Shown here: in pieces, positions 17,089 through 27,479 of the stretch
How positions within the stretch are numbered: position 1 is the stretch's first letter
Layout of the letters: every line of letters starts with the position of its first letter
NCBI GenBank assembly: GCA_013360495.1
Contig: JABWBM010000012.1
Span: 1-36,272, forward strand
DNA length: 36,272 nt
Reading direction: 5' to 3'
From: Planctomycetaceae bacterium
GTDB lineage: Bacteria; Planctomycetota; UBA8742; UBA2392; JABWBM01
Made by a program: the position numbers and the translations under genes
Notes under the pieces: generated by a model
Told to the model about the DNA's origin: nothing
Databases searched by the model: none
What the model saw: only the letters and a program-made list of their open reading frames with translations

Positions 17089-17535
17089 TCACAGGCGCTT
17101 CGTTGAAGGCGTGATACAACCGCCCTCAACCCAGCCGATGCTGCCGTCCGAGAAGTATTCACGTTTCCAGATTGGCACGTCCTTCTTCAATTCGTCCACG
17201 AGCATCTGCGCTGCCGCGAAGGCCTGCGCCCGATGCGCCGACGATGCTGCTACGCCAAGACTCGCTTCGCCGATGTTGACGCGACCGATACGATGAACGG
17301 CATAGAGATGTTTGATCCCGTGGGTTTTCGCCGCCAATTCCGCCACTCGCAGGAATTCGGCCAGCGCCATGTCGCGGTAGCATTCGTACTCGAGATATTT
17401 CACCCCGCGGCCTTCGTGGTGGTTGCGCGTGATGCCGAGGAAGATCACCACCGCGCCATTCTCGTCGGCGCTGACCTTGCCCGCGAGGCTGTTGGTGTCG
17501 ATGGGTGAATCGATGATTTCGACGGCGATGGGCAT
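17089..17535 (-). CDS. moaE: Molybdopterin synthase catalytic subunit
   Basis: A 148-residue MoaE. With the thiocarboxylated small subunit MoaD it converts cyclic pyranopterin monophosphate to molybdopterin. Characteristic motifs are GAVVIFLGITRNHHEGRGV, LEYECYRDMA, HRIGRVNIGEASLGVAASSAHR and PIWKREYFSDGS.WVEGG, the last holding the conserved active-site Lys. Length is typical. No MoaD or other molybdenum-cofactor gene is adjacent; those must lie elsewhere. It converges with the TPR-protease gene, 29 bases away, with no obvious terminator between. A short degraded palindrome separates it from ligA. Confidence 0.95.
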   Translation of the reverse strand: MPIAVEIIDSPIDTNSLAGKVSADENGAVVIFLGITRNHHEGRGVKYLEYECYRDMALAEFLRVAELAAKTHGIKHLYAVHRIGRVNIGEASLGVAASSAHRAQAFAAAQMLVDELKKDVPIWKREYFSDGSIGWVEGGCITPSTKRL

Positions 17536-17555
17536 ATACGAAGTATACCAAACGA

Positions 17556-17620
17556 AGACGCCCCGCGAGCGCGTGAGGCAAGCGCGAAGCGCGTTACGCC
17601 GAACGCATCTTGGGCGCTAC
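17556..17620. repeat. Probable decayed REP-like pair
   Basis: Between moaE and ligA the sequence GACGCCCCGCGAGCGCG starts a block that ends in GGGCGCTAC, the same right-hand foot as the other palindromic elements of this window. The hairpins are no longer clean, so this is offered only as a degenerate member of the family. Confidence 0.35.
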
Positions 17621-17675
17621 GCCGCTGATGCGGTTCACGCGTCCGCAACGCCACGGCGCTATAGTCGCAACGGCA

Positions 17676-19733
<2,058 letters not shown>

Positions 19734-20504
19734 TCAAGTGGGCGTTGCGTCAAGTTCGCGCGCGATCAACGCATGAACCTTATCGCACAATTCGTTCGGG
19801 TCGGTTGCCTTCACCGTGGCGGCGTCGACCGGCTCCAAAAATGTCACACTGATATGCGAGCGCGCACAAAGGAGCGATCCCTTGGGCAAAGCTTGCGCCG
19901 TTCCGCGGATGACCACCGGAACAATGGCAACACCCGCATCATGCGCCAATTGAAATGCGCCACGTTTGAACTCACGCAGCTTCCCGTCGGGCGAGCGCGT
20001 GCCTTCCGGGTAGAGCAGCAGCGAGTCGCCGCGCGCAAGACGGCGGGCGCAGGTTTCTATCATGCGCCGGATCGATGCCATGTCGCCGCGCGCGAGTGGA
20101 ACGTAACCCGCGAACCACATGGCCCAGCCAAGGACCGGGAAAAAAAACACCGAGCGCTTGGAAACGAACTTGAACTGCTGCCCGGTTCCGCAAAGCGCAA
20201 AGATGTCGAGTTGAGAAGCGTGGTTTGCAACGTAGACGACAGGAATACCACGGGGGACAAACTCTCGTCCCGCCACCGAGAAGCGCCATAGTGGGTTGCT
20301 CTGAATTGTCAGCCAGCCCCATGCAATAGCTCCGGCATGAGCAATGCGGCCGCCCAAGCGCGGCGACCAGAACGTCAGAATGGCCACCACACACGAGCAA
20401 GCGCCGCACGCAACGCTGAGGAGAATAAACCACGGCCAGAAAAGGATAGACACAAGGAATAACTGGAGGCGGGACGCAGCCGAAGTAGAAGTCTGTGCCA
20501 TCAT
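19734..20504 (-). CDS. plsC: 1-acyl-sn-glycerol-3-phosphate acyltransferase
   Basis: A 256-residue membrane acyltransferase that would make phosphatidic acid from lysophosphatidic acid. The PlsC motifs are present: NHASQLD (residues 94-100, H-x4-D catalytic pair), the GDMASIRRM region, YPEGTRSPDG (phosphate binding, about 165-174) and a later IVPVVIRGT. A hydrophobic N-terminal segment (LFLVSILFWPWFILLSVAC) anchors it. The ORF track starts at 20735, but those extra 77 residues read through a palindromic repeat, so the ATG at 20504 (MMAQTSTSAAS) is preferred. It lies between purN and ligA on the same strand. Confidence 0.93.
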   Translation of the reverse strand: MMAQTSTSAASRLQLFLVSILFWPWFILLSVACGACSCVVAILTFWSPRLGGRIAHAGAIAWGWLTIQSNPLWRFSVAGREFVPRGIPVVYVANHASQLDIFALCGTGQQFKFVSKRSVFFFPVLGWAMWFAGYVPLARGDMASIRRMIETCARRLARGDSLLLYPEGTRSPDGKLREFKRGAFQLAHDAGVAIVPVVIRGTAQALPKGSLLCARSHISVTFLEPVDAATVKATDPNELCDKVHALIARELDATPT

Positions 20505-20540
20505 AGGCAATCTTACGCGGCAACAACCCAGGGTACAAGA

Positions 20541-20708
20541 CGTCCCGCGAGGGCGCGGGGGTTGTTCAAAAGTCACTTTACCGCGCCCCGCCGTCATGCC
20601 GACGAAAGTCGGCATCCAGTCCTTATGCGGGCCACTGGATACCGGCTTTCGCCGGTATGACGTTTTAAGAGGACTATTGAACAGCCCCGCGAGGGCGCGG
20701 GGCGCTAC
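20541..20708. repeat. Composite palindromic element 2
   Basis: It has the same plan as element 1. Outer hairpins CCCGCG-AGGG-CGCGGG (20544-20559) and CCCCGCG-AGGG-CGCGGGG (20685-20702) are followed on the right by CGCTAC. Arms TTGTTCAAAAGTC and GACTATTGAACA form the next inverted layer. The inner pair is GTCATGCCGACG...GCATCCAG (20593-20619) and CTGGATACCGG...CGGTATGAC (20635-20661). It occupies the gap between purN and plsC and is the source of the false N-terminal extension of plsC in the ORF track. Confidence 0.85.
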
Positions 20709-20738
20709 AAACTTAAATCCCCGAAACTGTTCCACCCG

Positions 20739-21365
20739 CTATGCGAACACGGTTTGGCCGTTCTCGTAACGTACGCGGCCGTCAGCGATCATGTTGATGG
20801 CCTCCGGGTATGCTTCGCGCTCCACCAGCATCACACGATCCATCAATGTCTGCGGCGTATCGTTGGGCTCCACTGGCACAGTCTTTTGTAAAATGATCGG
20901 GCCGTGATCGTATTCGTTATCGACGTAATGGACAGTGCAGCCGCTGACTTTCTCGCGCGCCTTGATCACCGCCTCGTGAACGTGGATGCCGTACATCCCC
21001 TTTCCCCCGAACTTTGGCAGCAGGCCGGGATGAATGTTCACCGTGCGGCCAATGTAGCGGTCAGGGAGGTGAAGTAGGCACATAAACCCCGCCAACACCA
21101 GTAAATCGGGTTTGACGGCATTGATGCGCTTGAACACTTCGCGGGAAAACGAACGTGCGTCCATGAATTCCCTGCGTGGGACGACATTGGTTGGGACGTT
21201 GGCGCCGCGCGCGCGGACAAGCCCGAAAGCGTCAGGCCGCGAGGACAGCACGCCGCGAATATCAATGGCGAGGCTGCCATTGCGCATCTGTTCAAGCAGA
21301 TTTTGGAACGTGGTGCCGCCGCCGGAAAGGAGAATTACGGCGCTCAAAGGTTGCACGGCGCGCAT
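20739..21365 (-). CDS. purN: Phosphoribosylglycinamide formyltransferase
   Basis: A 208-residue PurN that transfers the formyl group of 10-formyltetrahydrofolate to GAR in purine synthesis. Motifs: VILLSGGGTTFQNLLE near the start (phosphate-binding Gly loop), LAGFMCLL, TVNIHPGLLPKF with the catalytic His, and VHYVDNEYDHGPII with the catalytic Asp. The loop after the HPGLLP motif reads GGKGMYGIHVHEAV, longer than in E. coli PurN, a variant I associate with PVC/FCB-type bacteria. I start it at the ATG at 21365 (MRAVQPLSAV) because the 27 extra residues of the ORF track come from a palindromic repeat. No clear ribosome site is visible. Between ileS and plsC on the same strand. Confidence 0.93.
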   Translation of the reverse strand: MRAVQPLSAVILLSGGGTTFQNLLEQMRNGSLAIDIRGVLSSRPDAFGLVRARGANVPTNVVPRREFMDARSFSREVFKRINAVKPDLLVLAGFMCLLHLPDRYIGRTVNIHPGLLPKFGGKGMYGIHVHEAVIKAREKVSGCTVHYVDNEYDHGPIILQKTVPVEPNDTPQTLMDRVMLVEREAYPEAINMIADGRVRYENGQTVFA

Positions 21366-21385
21366 AGGGACTTTCAGGGGCAAAC

Positions 21386-21474
21386 GTAGCGCCGTGCGCC
21401 CTCGCATGGCGTCATCCCCACCAAGAACGCATCGCGCTCCAACCAATCCGTCACGCGAGGGCGCGTGACGCTAC
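21386..21474. repeat. REP-like inverted pair (REPIN) 3
   Basis: GTAG at 21386 is followed by the hairpin CGCCGTGCGCCCTCGCATGGCG, a 38-base spacer, the hairpin GTCACGCG-AGGG-CGCGTGAC (21450-21469) and CTAC at 21471-21474. The feet and hairpins form an inverted pair. It sits between the ileS stop and the purN start on the same transcript direction, where it would form RNA hairpins in any ileS-purN message. Confidence 0.85.
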
Positions 21475-21478
21475 GACG

Positions 21479-24463
21479 CTAACTCAGCGCCAGCTTGACG
21501 TCGCCTTCTTTGAGCACCTTGTAGCAGCGCTCGCACAGCCGCACGTCGAAGTCGTGGCTCAGGTGTACCGTCTCCCAATGATTCCAGCAGCGCTCGCAAC
21601 GTTCATAAGGCGAACGTTCGGGAAGAATCGCAAGGCCCTGAATTTCCCCTGCATCGGAAGCGCCCGCAGGACGGCTATCGACGACCTCGACTTCGCTTAC
21701 GCCGATGATCGAGGCAAGTTCTTTCGCCTCGAAGGAGTCGCGCAGCAGTGTCTTCAATTCTGGTACTTCCGTATAGAACGTGACCTTCGCCGTGGCAGAG
21801 CTACGCAGGGAACGGGTTTTACGCAAGGGGTCGAGCAAACGCTCAACCTCCGCGCGAATCATGGCCACGCGTTTGTAATTATCTTCCAGGGCGTTTTCGC
21901 GCTTGAAATCGCTGGCGAGCGGGAGTTTGGCGAGATGCACCGACCACTTCGCGCCGCCCGTGCCCGGCAGGAACGACCAGACTTCATCGGCGGTATGCGG
22001 ACAAATCGGGGCCAACATGCGCGCGATAGCGCTGGTGAGGTGATACATCGTCGTCTGGGCGCTGCGGCGCTCGTCGCTGTTCGGCGCGTCGCAGTACATG
22101 CGGTCCTTGGTCACGTCGATGTAGAAGGCCGAAAGCTCGACATTGCAGAAGTCCACCAGCGCGCGGATCGCGTTATGGAATTCGTACTTCTCCATGGCAG
22201 CGGTATAAGCCTCAACGGTGGCGCAGAGGCGTGAGAGCGCCCAGCGGTCAATCTCCACCATCTTCGATGAATCGATCGCGTTTTGCTCCGGGTTGAAGTC
22301 GTTGAGGTTACCGAGCATGACGCGCATGGTGTTGCGCAGCGTGCGGTACATGCCGCTGGTTTTGTCGCGGATCAAGTTGAGCGTGACAGGCACCGGCGAG
22401 GATGTGTCGATGCTCGCGAAGTAGAGGCGGAACAGGTCGCCGCCCACTTCGTTGCAGCCCTCGTCGATGGGGAACATGTTCCCCTTGGATTTGCTGGCTT
22501 TCTCGCCCTTTTCGTCGACGACGAAGGCGTGGGTGAGGCACTGCTTGAAGGGCGCTACGCCCTGCGTCGCGACGGAGAGTAGCAGCGAAACCTGGAACCA
22601 GCCGCGATGCTGGTCGTCGCCTTCGAGGTATATGTCCGCCGGGAAACGCAGTTCCGGCTCTTTCAACACGACGCTGCGGTGCGACGCGCCGGACTCGAAC
22701 CAGACGTCAAAGATGTCATAGAGCTTGTTGAGCTTCTTGCCTTTGAATTCGTCGGGGCGTGCGCTATCGGGCAGGAGTTTCTCCGCCGGCCAGTTGGCGT
22801 CGTCGAACCAAATGTCGGTGCCGTGCTCGCGCACGAGGCCGATGACATGATCAAGCGCTTGCTCGGAGATGCAGACCTTGCCGCTCTCCGGTTCGATGAA
22901 GGCCGGGATCGGGATGCCCCAGAAACGCTGCCGCGAGATACACCAGTCCGGGCGGCTCTCCACCATGCCGGAGATGCGTTTCTTGCCCCATGCCGGGAAC
23001 CACTTCACCTCTTCGATCTGGCTCACCGCATTCTTGCGTAACGTTTCGCTGGCACCCTGCCCCTTGACGTCCATCTGCACGAACCACTGCTCGGTGGCGC
23101 GGAAGATCACGGGCTGGTGCGTGCGCCAGCAGTGCGGATAGCTGTGGGTATATTCGCTCCATTGCAGCATCAGGCCGTCGTGTTCGAGACCGTCGATCAC
23201 GAGCTTGTTGGCCTTCAGATAGTGTTGTCCCTCGAGCCGTTCGATCCATGACAACTGGCGGGCGTCCTGCTGCTTGCGGCTAATCTGTAACTCGTCATCG
23301 AGACGCTGCCCCTTGTAATAGCACCCCTTCTCGTCCACGGGACAGATGACGGGCAGATTCAACTCGACGCCTAGATCATAGTCTTCGGCGCCGTGGCCGG
23401 GGGCGATGTGAACGACGCCCGTGCCGTCGGAGAGCGTAACAATGGTCGAACAGACCACTGGCTGCACGCCCGCTTCCGCCGACTTCCAACCCGGCGAGAA
23501 CTCGGCCATGTGACCAGCGAGATCGCGCTTCAGGAAAGGGTGCTCATAGGCAACGCCGAGCAAATCTTTGCCCTTGATCGTCAGCAGCGGCTCGAACTCC
23601 TTCTTCCCCGCAAGCCCGAACACCGTCGGCCCAAGTTGCGCCGCCATCAAGAGCGCCTCGTTCCCCACACCGTAGAGCGTGTAGTCCGCTTCGGCGGAGA
23701 CAGCGCACGCGACATTGGCAATCAACGTCCAAGGCGTCGTCGTCCAGATGACAATGTAAGGCTTGCGCTTGCCGGCAGCTTTCTTGATCTCGTCCCCCAC
23801 CGCGATGGGAAAGCGCACGTAAATGCTCGCGTCCTTACGATCCTCGTATTCAAGCTCGGCTTCGGCCAGCGCCGACTGCGCAGCCCAGCTCCAATGGACG
23901 GACTTGCGCGCGCGCTTGATGTAGCCCTTGGCGTAGAGATCCTTGAAGCATTCGAGGGTGGCCGCCTCGTACACCGGGTCGATGGTCAGGTAGGGTTTCT
24001 CCCAGCGGCCAAGCACCATGGCGCGCTTGAACTGCTGGCGCTGGATATCGATGTATTTGTTGGCCGTGTCGAGGCAGCGCTTGCGCACATCGAGAGCGCT
24101 CATACCTTCGGGGATCTTGCCGCCAAGTTCTTCGAGCACCTTGTTTTCGATCGGCAAGCCGTGGCAATCCCAGCCCGGGATGTAGGGCGAGTCAAAGCCC
24201 TGCATGGTGCGCAGCTTGACAACGATGTCCTTGAGAATCTTGTTCATGCCCGAGCCGGTGTGCGTGTTGCCGTTGGCGTAGGGCGGGCCGTCGTGCAGGA
24301 TAAATTTCTCGCCGCCCGAGCGCGCTTTGCGGATGGCGTCGTAGAGGCCCTTTTCCTCCCAGCGGGCGAGGGTCTGCGGCTCGCGGCTCGCGAGGTCGGC
24401 CTTCATGGGAAAATCCGTCTTCGGCGTGAGGACGGTTTCTTTCAATGATACGCTGTCGCTCAT
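21479..24463 (-). CDS. ileS: Isoleucyl-tRNA synthetase
   Basis: A 994-residue class I aminoacyl-tRNA synthetase charging tRNA-Ile, with CP1 editing domain. The catalytic start is ILHDGPPYANGNTHTGSGMNKILKD: the HIGH signature reads HTGS (residues 68-71). The other Ile-specific motifs GWDCHGLPIE and VIWTTTPWTLIANVA (editing site) are intact. The KMSKS loop is KASKS at 655-659 (EKASKSKGNMFP). A C-terminal zinc finger CERCWNHWETVH...CERC fits the bacterial type. Complete. The ATG overlaps the stop of the Trm112-like gene by four bases, so the two are translationally coupled. A long plus-strand ORF at 23393 is a shadow. Confidence 0.98.
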   Translation of the reverse strand: MSDSVSLKETVLTPKTDFPMKADLASREPQTLARWEEKGLYDAIRKARSGGEKFILHDGPPYANGNTHTGSGMNKILKDIVVKLRTMQGFDSPYIPGWDCHGLPIENKVLEELGGKIPEGMSALDVRKRCLDTANKYIDIQRQQFKRAMVLGRWEKPYLTIDPVYEAATLECFKDLYAKGYIKRARKSVHWSWAAQSALAEAELEYEDRKDASIYVRFPIAVGDEIKKAAGKRKPYIVIWTTTPWTLIANVACAVSAEADYTLYGVGNEALLMAAQLGPTVFGLAGKKEFEPLLTIKGKDLLGVAYEHPFLKRDLAGHMAEFSPGWKSAEAGVQPVVCSTIVTLSDGTGVVHIAPGHGAEDYDLGVELNLPVICPVDEKGCYYKGQRLDDELQISRKQQDARQLSWIERLEGQHYLKANKLVIDGLEHDGLMLQWSEYTHSYPHCWRTHQPVIFRATEQWFVQMDVKGQGASETLRKNAVSQIEEVKWFPAWGKKRISGMVESRPDWCISRQRFWGIPIPAFIEPESGKVCISEQALDHVIGLVREHGTDIWFDDANWPAEKLLPDSARPDEFKGKKLNKLYDIFDVWFESGASHRSVVLKEPELRFPADIYLEGDDQHRGWFQVSLLLSVATQGVAPFKQCLTHAFVVDEKGEKASKSKGNMFPIDEGCNEVGGDLFRLYFASIDTSSPVPVTLNLIRDKTSGMYRTLRNTMRVMLGNLNDFNPEQNAIDSSKMVEIDRWALSRLCATVEAYTAAMEKYEFHNAIRALVDFCNVELSAFYIDVTKDRMYCDAPNSDERRSAQTTMYHLTSAIARMLAPICPHTADEVWSFLPGTGGAKWSVHLAKLPLASDFKRENALEDNYKRVAMIRAEVERLLDPLRKTRSLRSSATAKVTFYTEVPELKTLLRDSFEAKELASIIGVSEVEVVDSRPAGASDAGEIQGLAILPERSPYERCERCWNHWETVHLSHDFDVRLCERCYKVLKEGDVKLALS

Positions 24464-24699
24464 GGCTTCGTCTTCATCTCCGCGCGCAACTTCGTGACCA
24501 GATCCTTCGCTGAACTTCCATCTTCCAATTCGGCTTCGTCAATCAATAACACCGGAATATCCGGTTCGTCGATACGATAGTGGAGGCCATTGGCGGCGCA
24601 ACGCAACCGTTGCTTCCCATCCTTGCCCGCGACCAGCGTGAGCGGCTGTCGGCTCAAGGGATCGACGAGAATATCGAGCAACTGCTGGCTCAGCGCCAT
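24460..24699 (-). CDS. Trm112-like (YcaR/DUF343) small protein
   Basis: A 79-residue protein started at the ATG at 24699 (MALSQQLLDILVDPLSRQPL), which has GGAGG seven bases upstream; the ORF-track start at 24729 lacks this. The pattern LLDILxxPxxxxPL ... LRCAANGLHYRIDEPDIPVLLIDEAE is that of the Trm112/YcaR family, small zinc-ribbon-like proteins that act as partners of methyltransferases in some organisms. The usual CPxC at the start is replaced by VDPLSR, and only one Cys remains, so zinc binding is unlikely. Its stop overlaps the ileS start (ATGA). Role here unknown; the coupling suggests constitutive co-expression with IleRS. Confidence 0.85.
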   Translation of the reverse strand: MALSQQLLDILVDPLSRQPLTLVAGKDGKQRLRCAANGLHYRIDEPDIPVLLIDEAELEDGSSAKDLVTKLRAEMKTKP

Positions 24700-24777
24700 G
24701 GCGTCCTCCGGTTTTCCGAACCGGCGCACTATAGGAAGGAAACGGCGCTCGTGGTAGCGGAAGATGCTTCGTTGCTC

Positions 24778-25872
24778 CTACTTCCCGCGGATCTTCGCCA
24801 CCACCGCGTCGCCCATTTCCTTCGTCGAGACGACCTTGACGTTCGCTCCGCCTTGGGAGGCGATGTCCTTGGTGCGGTAGCCGTCGGCCAGCACCGCGTC
24901 CACGGCGTCCTCGATCGCTTTCGCCGCGTCGAGCTTGCCAGCCGAATAGGTGAGCAACATCCCAGCCGAAAGGATCGCGGCGAGCGGGTTCGCGATCCCC
25001 TTGCCCGCGATATCCGGCGCTGAGCCATGCACAGGTTCATACAGTCCAACGCGCCCGCCGATGCTCGCGGAGGGCAACATGCCGAGGGATCCGGTGATCT
25101 GCGCGCCGATGTCTGACAAAATATCGCCGAACATATTCTCCGCCAGCAGCACATCGAACTGGCGGGGGTACTGCACCAGTTGCATGGCGCAATTATCGAC
25201 ATACATATGGTTGAGCGCGATATCGGGATAGCTATCTTTGCCGAGCTTCGTGACCGTCTCGCGCCAGAGTTGCATCACTTCCAAGGCATTGGCTTTGTCG
25301 GCGGAGCACAGTTTCTTCTTGCGCTTCCTCGCCGCATCAAAGGCCACCTTCGCCACGCGCACAATCTCGGTTTCGTGATAACGCATTGTATTGAAACCAA
25401 AGCGGCCCTTCTCATCCGCGCCGTAGCCGCGCGGCGTGCCAAAATAGAGACCGCTGACCAATTCGCGCACGATGAGAATGTCCACACCAGTGAGCATCTC
25501 CGCCTTGATGCTGCTGGCACCGAGCAACGCGGGAACCGGACGCACCGGGCGCAGGTTGGCAAAGAGGTCCAGCCCCTTGCGCAGATGGAGCAGCGCGCGC
25601 TCAGGCAATTGATCAGGCGGCAGGTCGCCGAACGCTGGATCCCCCACCGCGCCGAAGAGAATCGCATCAGACGCTAGACAAAGCTTGAGTGTCTCGTCGG
25701 GCAGCGGCTGCTTTCCCGCGCGCACCGCCGATGCGCCAACCAAGGCGCTTTCAGACTCCACCTTAAAATTAAAACGTTCGCCCGCCGTCTTGAGCGCCCT
25801 CAACGCCTCGGCGGTCACTTCCGGCCCGATGCCGTCGCCGCCGAGTACGGCAATGTTGAGTGTGTCGGTCAT
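24778..25872 (-). CDS. leuB: 3-isopropylmalate dehydrogenase
   Basis: A 364-residue NAD-dependent beta-decarboxylating dehydrogenase, third step of leucine synthesis. Motifs: [16 protein letters not shown] at the start, [15 protein letters not shown], the Arg-rich substrate region [34 protein letters not shown] (the glutamate-containing helix separating isopropylmalate from isocitrate enzymes), and [27 protein letters not shown] near the C-terminus. Tyr in [11 protein letters not shown] and Lys before the [13 protein letters not shown] motif are the expected catalytic partners. AGGAGA lies five bases before the ATG. No other leu gene is nearby. It heads the leftward series leading to the Trm112-like gene and ileS, 78 bases away. 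Confidence 0.97.
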   Translation of the reverse strand: MTDTLNIAVLGGDGIGPEVTAEALRALKTAGERFNFKVESESALVGASAVRAGKQPLPDETLKLCLASDAILFGAVGDPAFGDLPPDQLPERALLHLRKGLDLFANLRPVRPVPALLGASSIKAEMLTGVDILIVRELVSGLYFGTPRGYGADEKGRFGFNTMRYHETEIVRVAKVAFDAARKRKKKLCSADKANALEVMQLWRETVTKLGKDSYPDIALNHMYVDNCAMQLVQYPRQFDVLLAENMFGDILSDIGAQITGSLGMLPSASIGGRVGLYEPVHGSAPDIAGKGIANPLAAILSAGMLLTYSAGKLDAAKAIEDAVDAVLADGYRTKDIASQGGANVKVVSTKEMGDAVVAKIRGK

Positions 25873-25984
25873 TACATTCTCCTGAATGCGAGGAGACTAA
25901 CGTCTATGCCGCTGCGTTCAAGGATGGACGTGAAGACCTCCTTTTCCCGGCGGCTTGTTCGTATACTGTAGAGAAGGGAGTCCG

Positions 25985-27244
25985 ATGATCCTTCGTGGAA
26001 CAGCATTGACGTGCGCCATGATCGCTGTAGCAAGCAGCGTCGCCCGGGCGTCCATCGACGACAACCGGCCCTTCGTTCGAGTCCCCATATCCAATCCCGC
26101 GCCTGATCCCTTCCACGCTCCCGCGCCGACACCGGACGACCTCAAGGTGCGCGCAGCCGTGGATCGAGGCCTCGCCTTCATTGTATCGCTCCAGCAACCC
26201 GATGGATGCTGGCGGAACGACGCCGGCCAGAAGATCGGCGAAGGCTACGTGCGCAACGAACTTGATGTCCCGCATATCGGCGTCACTGCGCTGTGCTGCA
26301 TGGCGCTTGTCGCTGGCGGCAACGCCCCCGATCAGGGGCGCTACGCTTCGAACGTCCGCCTTGGCCTCGATTTTCTGATCCAGAACCAGGACCGCTCTGG
26401 CCAGATCAAGGTACTCGGCTCGCGCATGTACGACCACGCGTTCGCTACGCTTTTCCTCGCCGAAATTTTCGGCATGACCCGCGATTCTCGTATCAAGAAA
26501 GCCCTGCAGGAGGCGACTGCCTTTATCGTCCGCAATCAAGTCGGCGTCACCATCAAACCCGACGGTGGCGGCCCCGAAGACGGCAATCAGGCCGATCCCG
26601 AACGGGACAAGGCAAGAACCGGCGACAACTGGGGCGGCTGGCGCTATGAGCCCAAACAGCTCGACGCCGATATGTCGATCACCGTCTGCCAATTGCAGGC
26701 GCTGCGGGCTGCGCGCAACGTCGGCATCGCGGTTCCGAAGGTATCGATCGAAGCGGCCCGGGAGTACGTCGTCGGGAATTACAACGACGACGACGGCAGT
26801 TTCGCCTATCAGCCGCAGTTCAGATACAACCGCGTCAGCTTCGCGCTCTCGGCAGCCGGCATCGTGGCATTGCAGTCCGCCGGACGTTACGACAGCTACC
26901 GCGATGGCGACAGGCTGATCGACCTGCGCAAGGCGCTCAATTACCTCCATCAGCAGCGTCCGGATCAAGCCTCGAATTTCCAGCCGCGCAATTGCGCCTT
27001 TGGCTTCTGGTACGGCCACTACTACGCGGCCCAAGCAGTCCATCAATATAAGGAAGTCAATCCCAAGATGTGGCAGGTCTGGAACGACAAGAACCGCCGC
27101 CATTTCCTTGCCATGCAGCGCGGCAATGGCTCCTGGATCGACGAGATCGGTACATGGGACGAGAAGCGCAACGCCTATGCCACCGCCATGGCCTGCTTGA
27201 TCCTGTCCATTCAGAACAATTACCTGCCAATCTTCCAGGCGTAA
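25985..27244 (+). CDS. Exported prenyltransferase/squalene-cyclase-repeat protein
   Basis: A 419-residue protein begun at the ATG at 25985 (MILRGTALTCAMIAVASSVARAS, a signal peptide), preceded by AAGGGAG; the ORF track starts ten codons earlier. The mature chain has alpha/alpha-toroid repeats of the squalene cyclase/prenyltransferase type: VDRGLAFIVSLQQPDGCW, GLDFLIQNQDRSGQI, ITVCQLQALRAARNVGI, YVVGNYNDDDGSFAYQP, FGFWYGHYYAAQAV and FLAMQRGNGSWIDE. The acidic catalytic motif of true squalene-hopene cyclases (DxDD) is not seen, so a binding or unknown enzymatic role is more likely. Similar exported proteins are common in planctomycete-like genomes. A TATACT at 25962 may be the -10 of its promoter. 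Divergent from leuB. Confidence 0.85.
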   Translation: MILRGTALTCAMIAVASSVARASIDDNRPFVRVPISNPAPDPFHAPAPTPDDLKVRAAVDRGLAFIVSLQQPDGCWRNDAGQKIGEGYVRNELDVPHIGVTALCCMALVAGGNAPDQGRYASNVRLGLDFLIQNQDRSGQIKVLGSRMYDHAFATLFLAEIFGMTRDSRIKKALQEATAFIVRNQVGVTIKPDGGGPEDGNQADPERDKARTGDNWGGWRYEPKQLDADMSITVCQLQALRAARNVGIAVPKVSIEAAREYVVGNYNDDDGSFAYQPQFRYNRVSFALSAAGIVALQSAGRYDSYRDGDRLIDLRKALNYLHQQRPDQASNFQPRNCAFGFWYGHYYAAQAVHQYKEVNPKMWQVWNDKNRRHFLAMQRGNGSWIDEIGTWDEKRNAYATAMACLILSIQNNYLPIFQA

Positions 27245-27253
27245 GTCAAAAAA

Positions 27254-27270
27254 CCCGTGTACGTCACGGG
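27254..27270 (+). terminator. Possible hairpin terminator, weak
   Basis: Just after the prenyltransferase-repeat gene, CCCGTG-TACGT-CACGGG forms a six-base-pair stem preceded by an A-run. The following sequence (CAAAGTCCTCGTTT) is not a clean U-tract, so terminator function is uncertain. Confidence 0.3.
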
Positions 27271-27289
27271 CAAAGTCCTCGTTTCTTGC

Positions 27290-27371
27290 GTAGCGTCACG
27301 CCTATGGCGTGACGTCTTTGAGCCAACGCTTGATGTACGGACAAGACGTCACGGCGTAGCCGTGACGCTAC
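27290..27371. repeat. REP-like inverted pair (REPIN) 4
   Basis: GTAG (27290) leads into hairpin CGTCACGCC-TAT-GGCGTGACG. A spacer containing ACGGACAAGAC follows, then hairpin GTCACGGC-GTA-GCCGTGAC and CTAC (27368-27371). The same ACGGACAAGAC spacer string recurs in the element at 34630. It lies between two same-strand genes. Confidence 0.85.
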
Positions 27372-27479
27372 AAGAAAAGGCGACTTCGCATGTAACGTGA
27401 GAAATCACGTCCTGTCGTTGACGGCTTCCCCCCCACAATCCATACTCGCGAAGCTTAATCCGCTTACAAGGGGTGTCTC

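Noticed and set aside
23393-24448. 351-aa plus-strand ORF within ileS
   Set aside because: Antisense shadow of a clearly conserved IleRS region.
25904-27103. 399-aa minus-strand ORF opposite the prenyltransferase-repeat gene
   Set aside because: No domain or signal; the plus strand shows conserved toroid repeats and a signal peptide.
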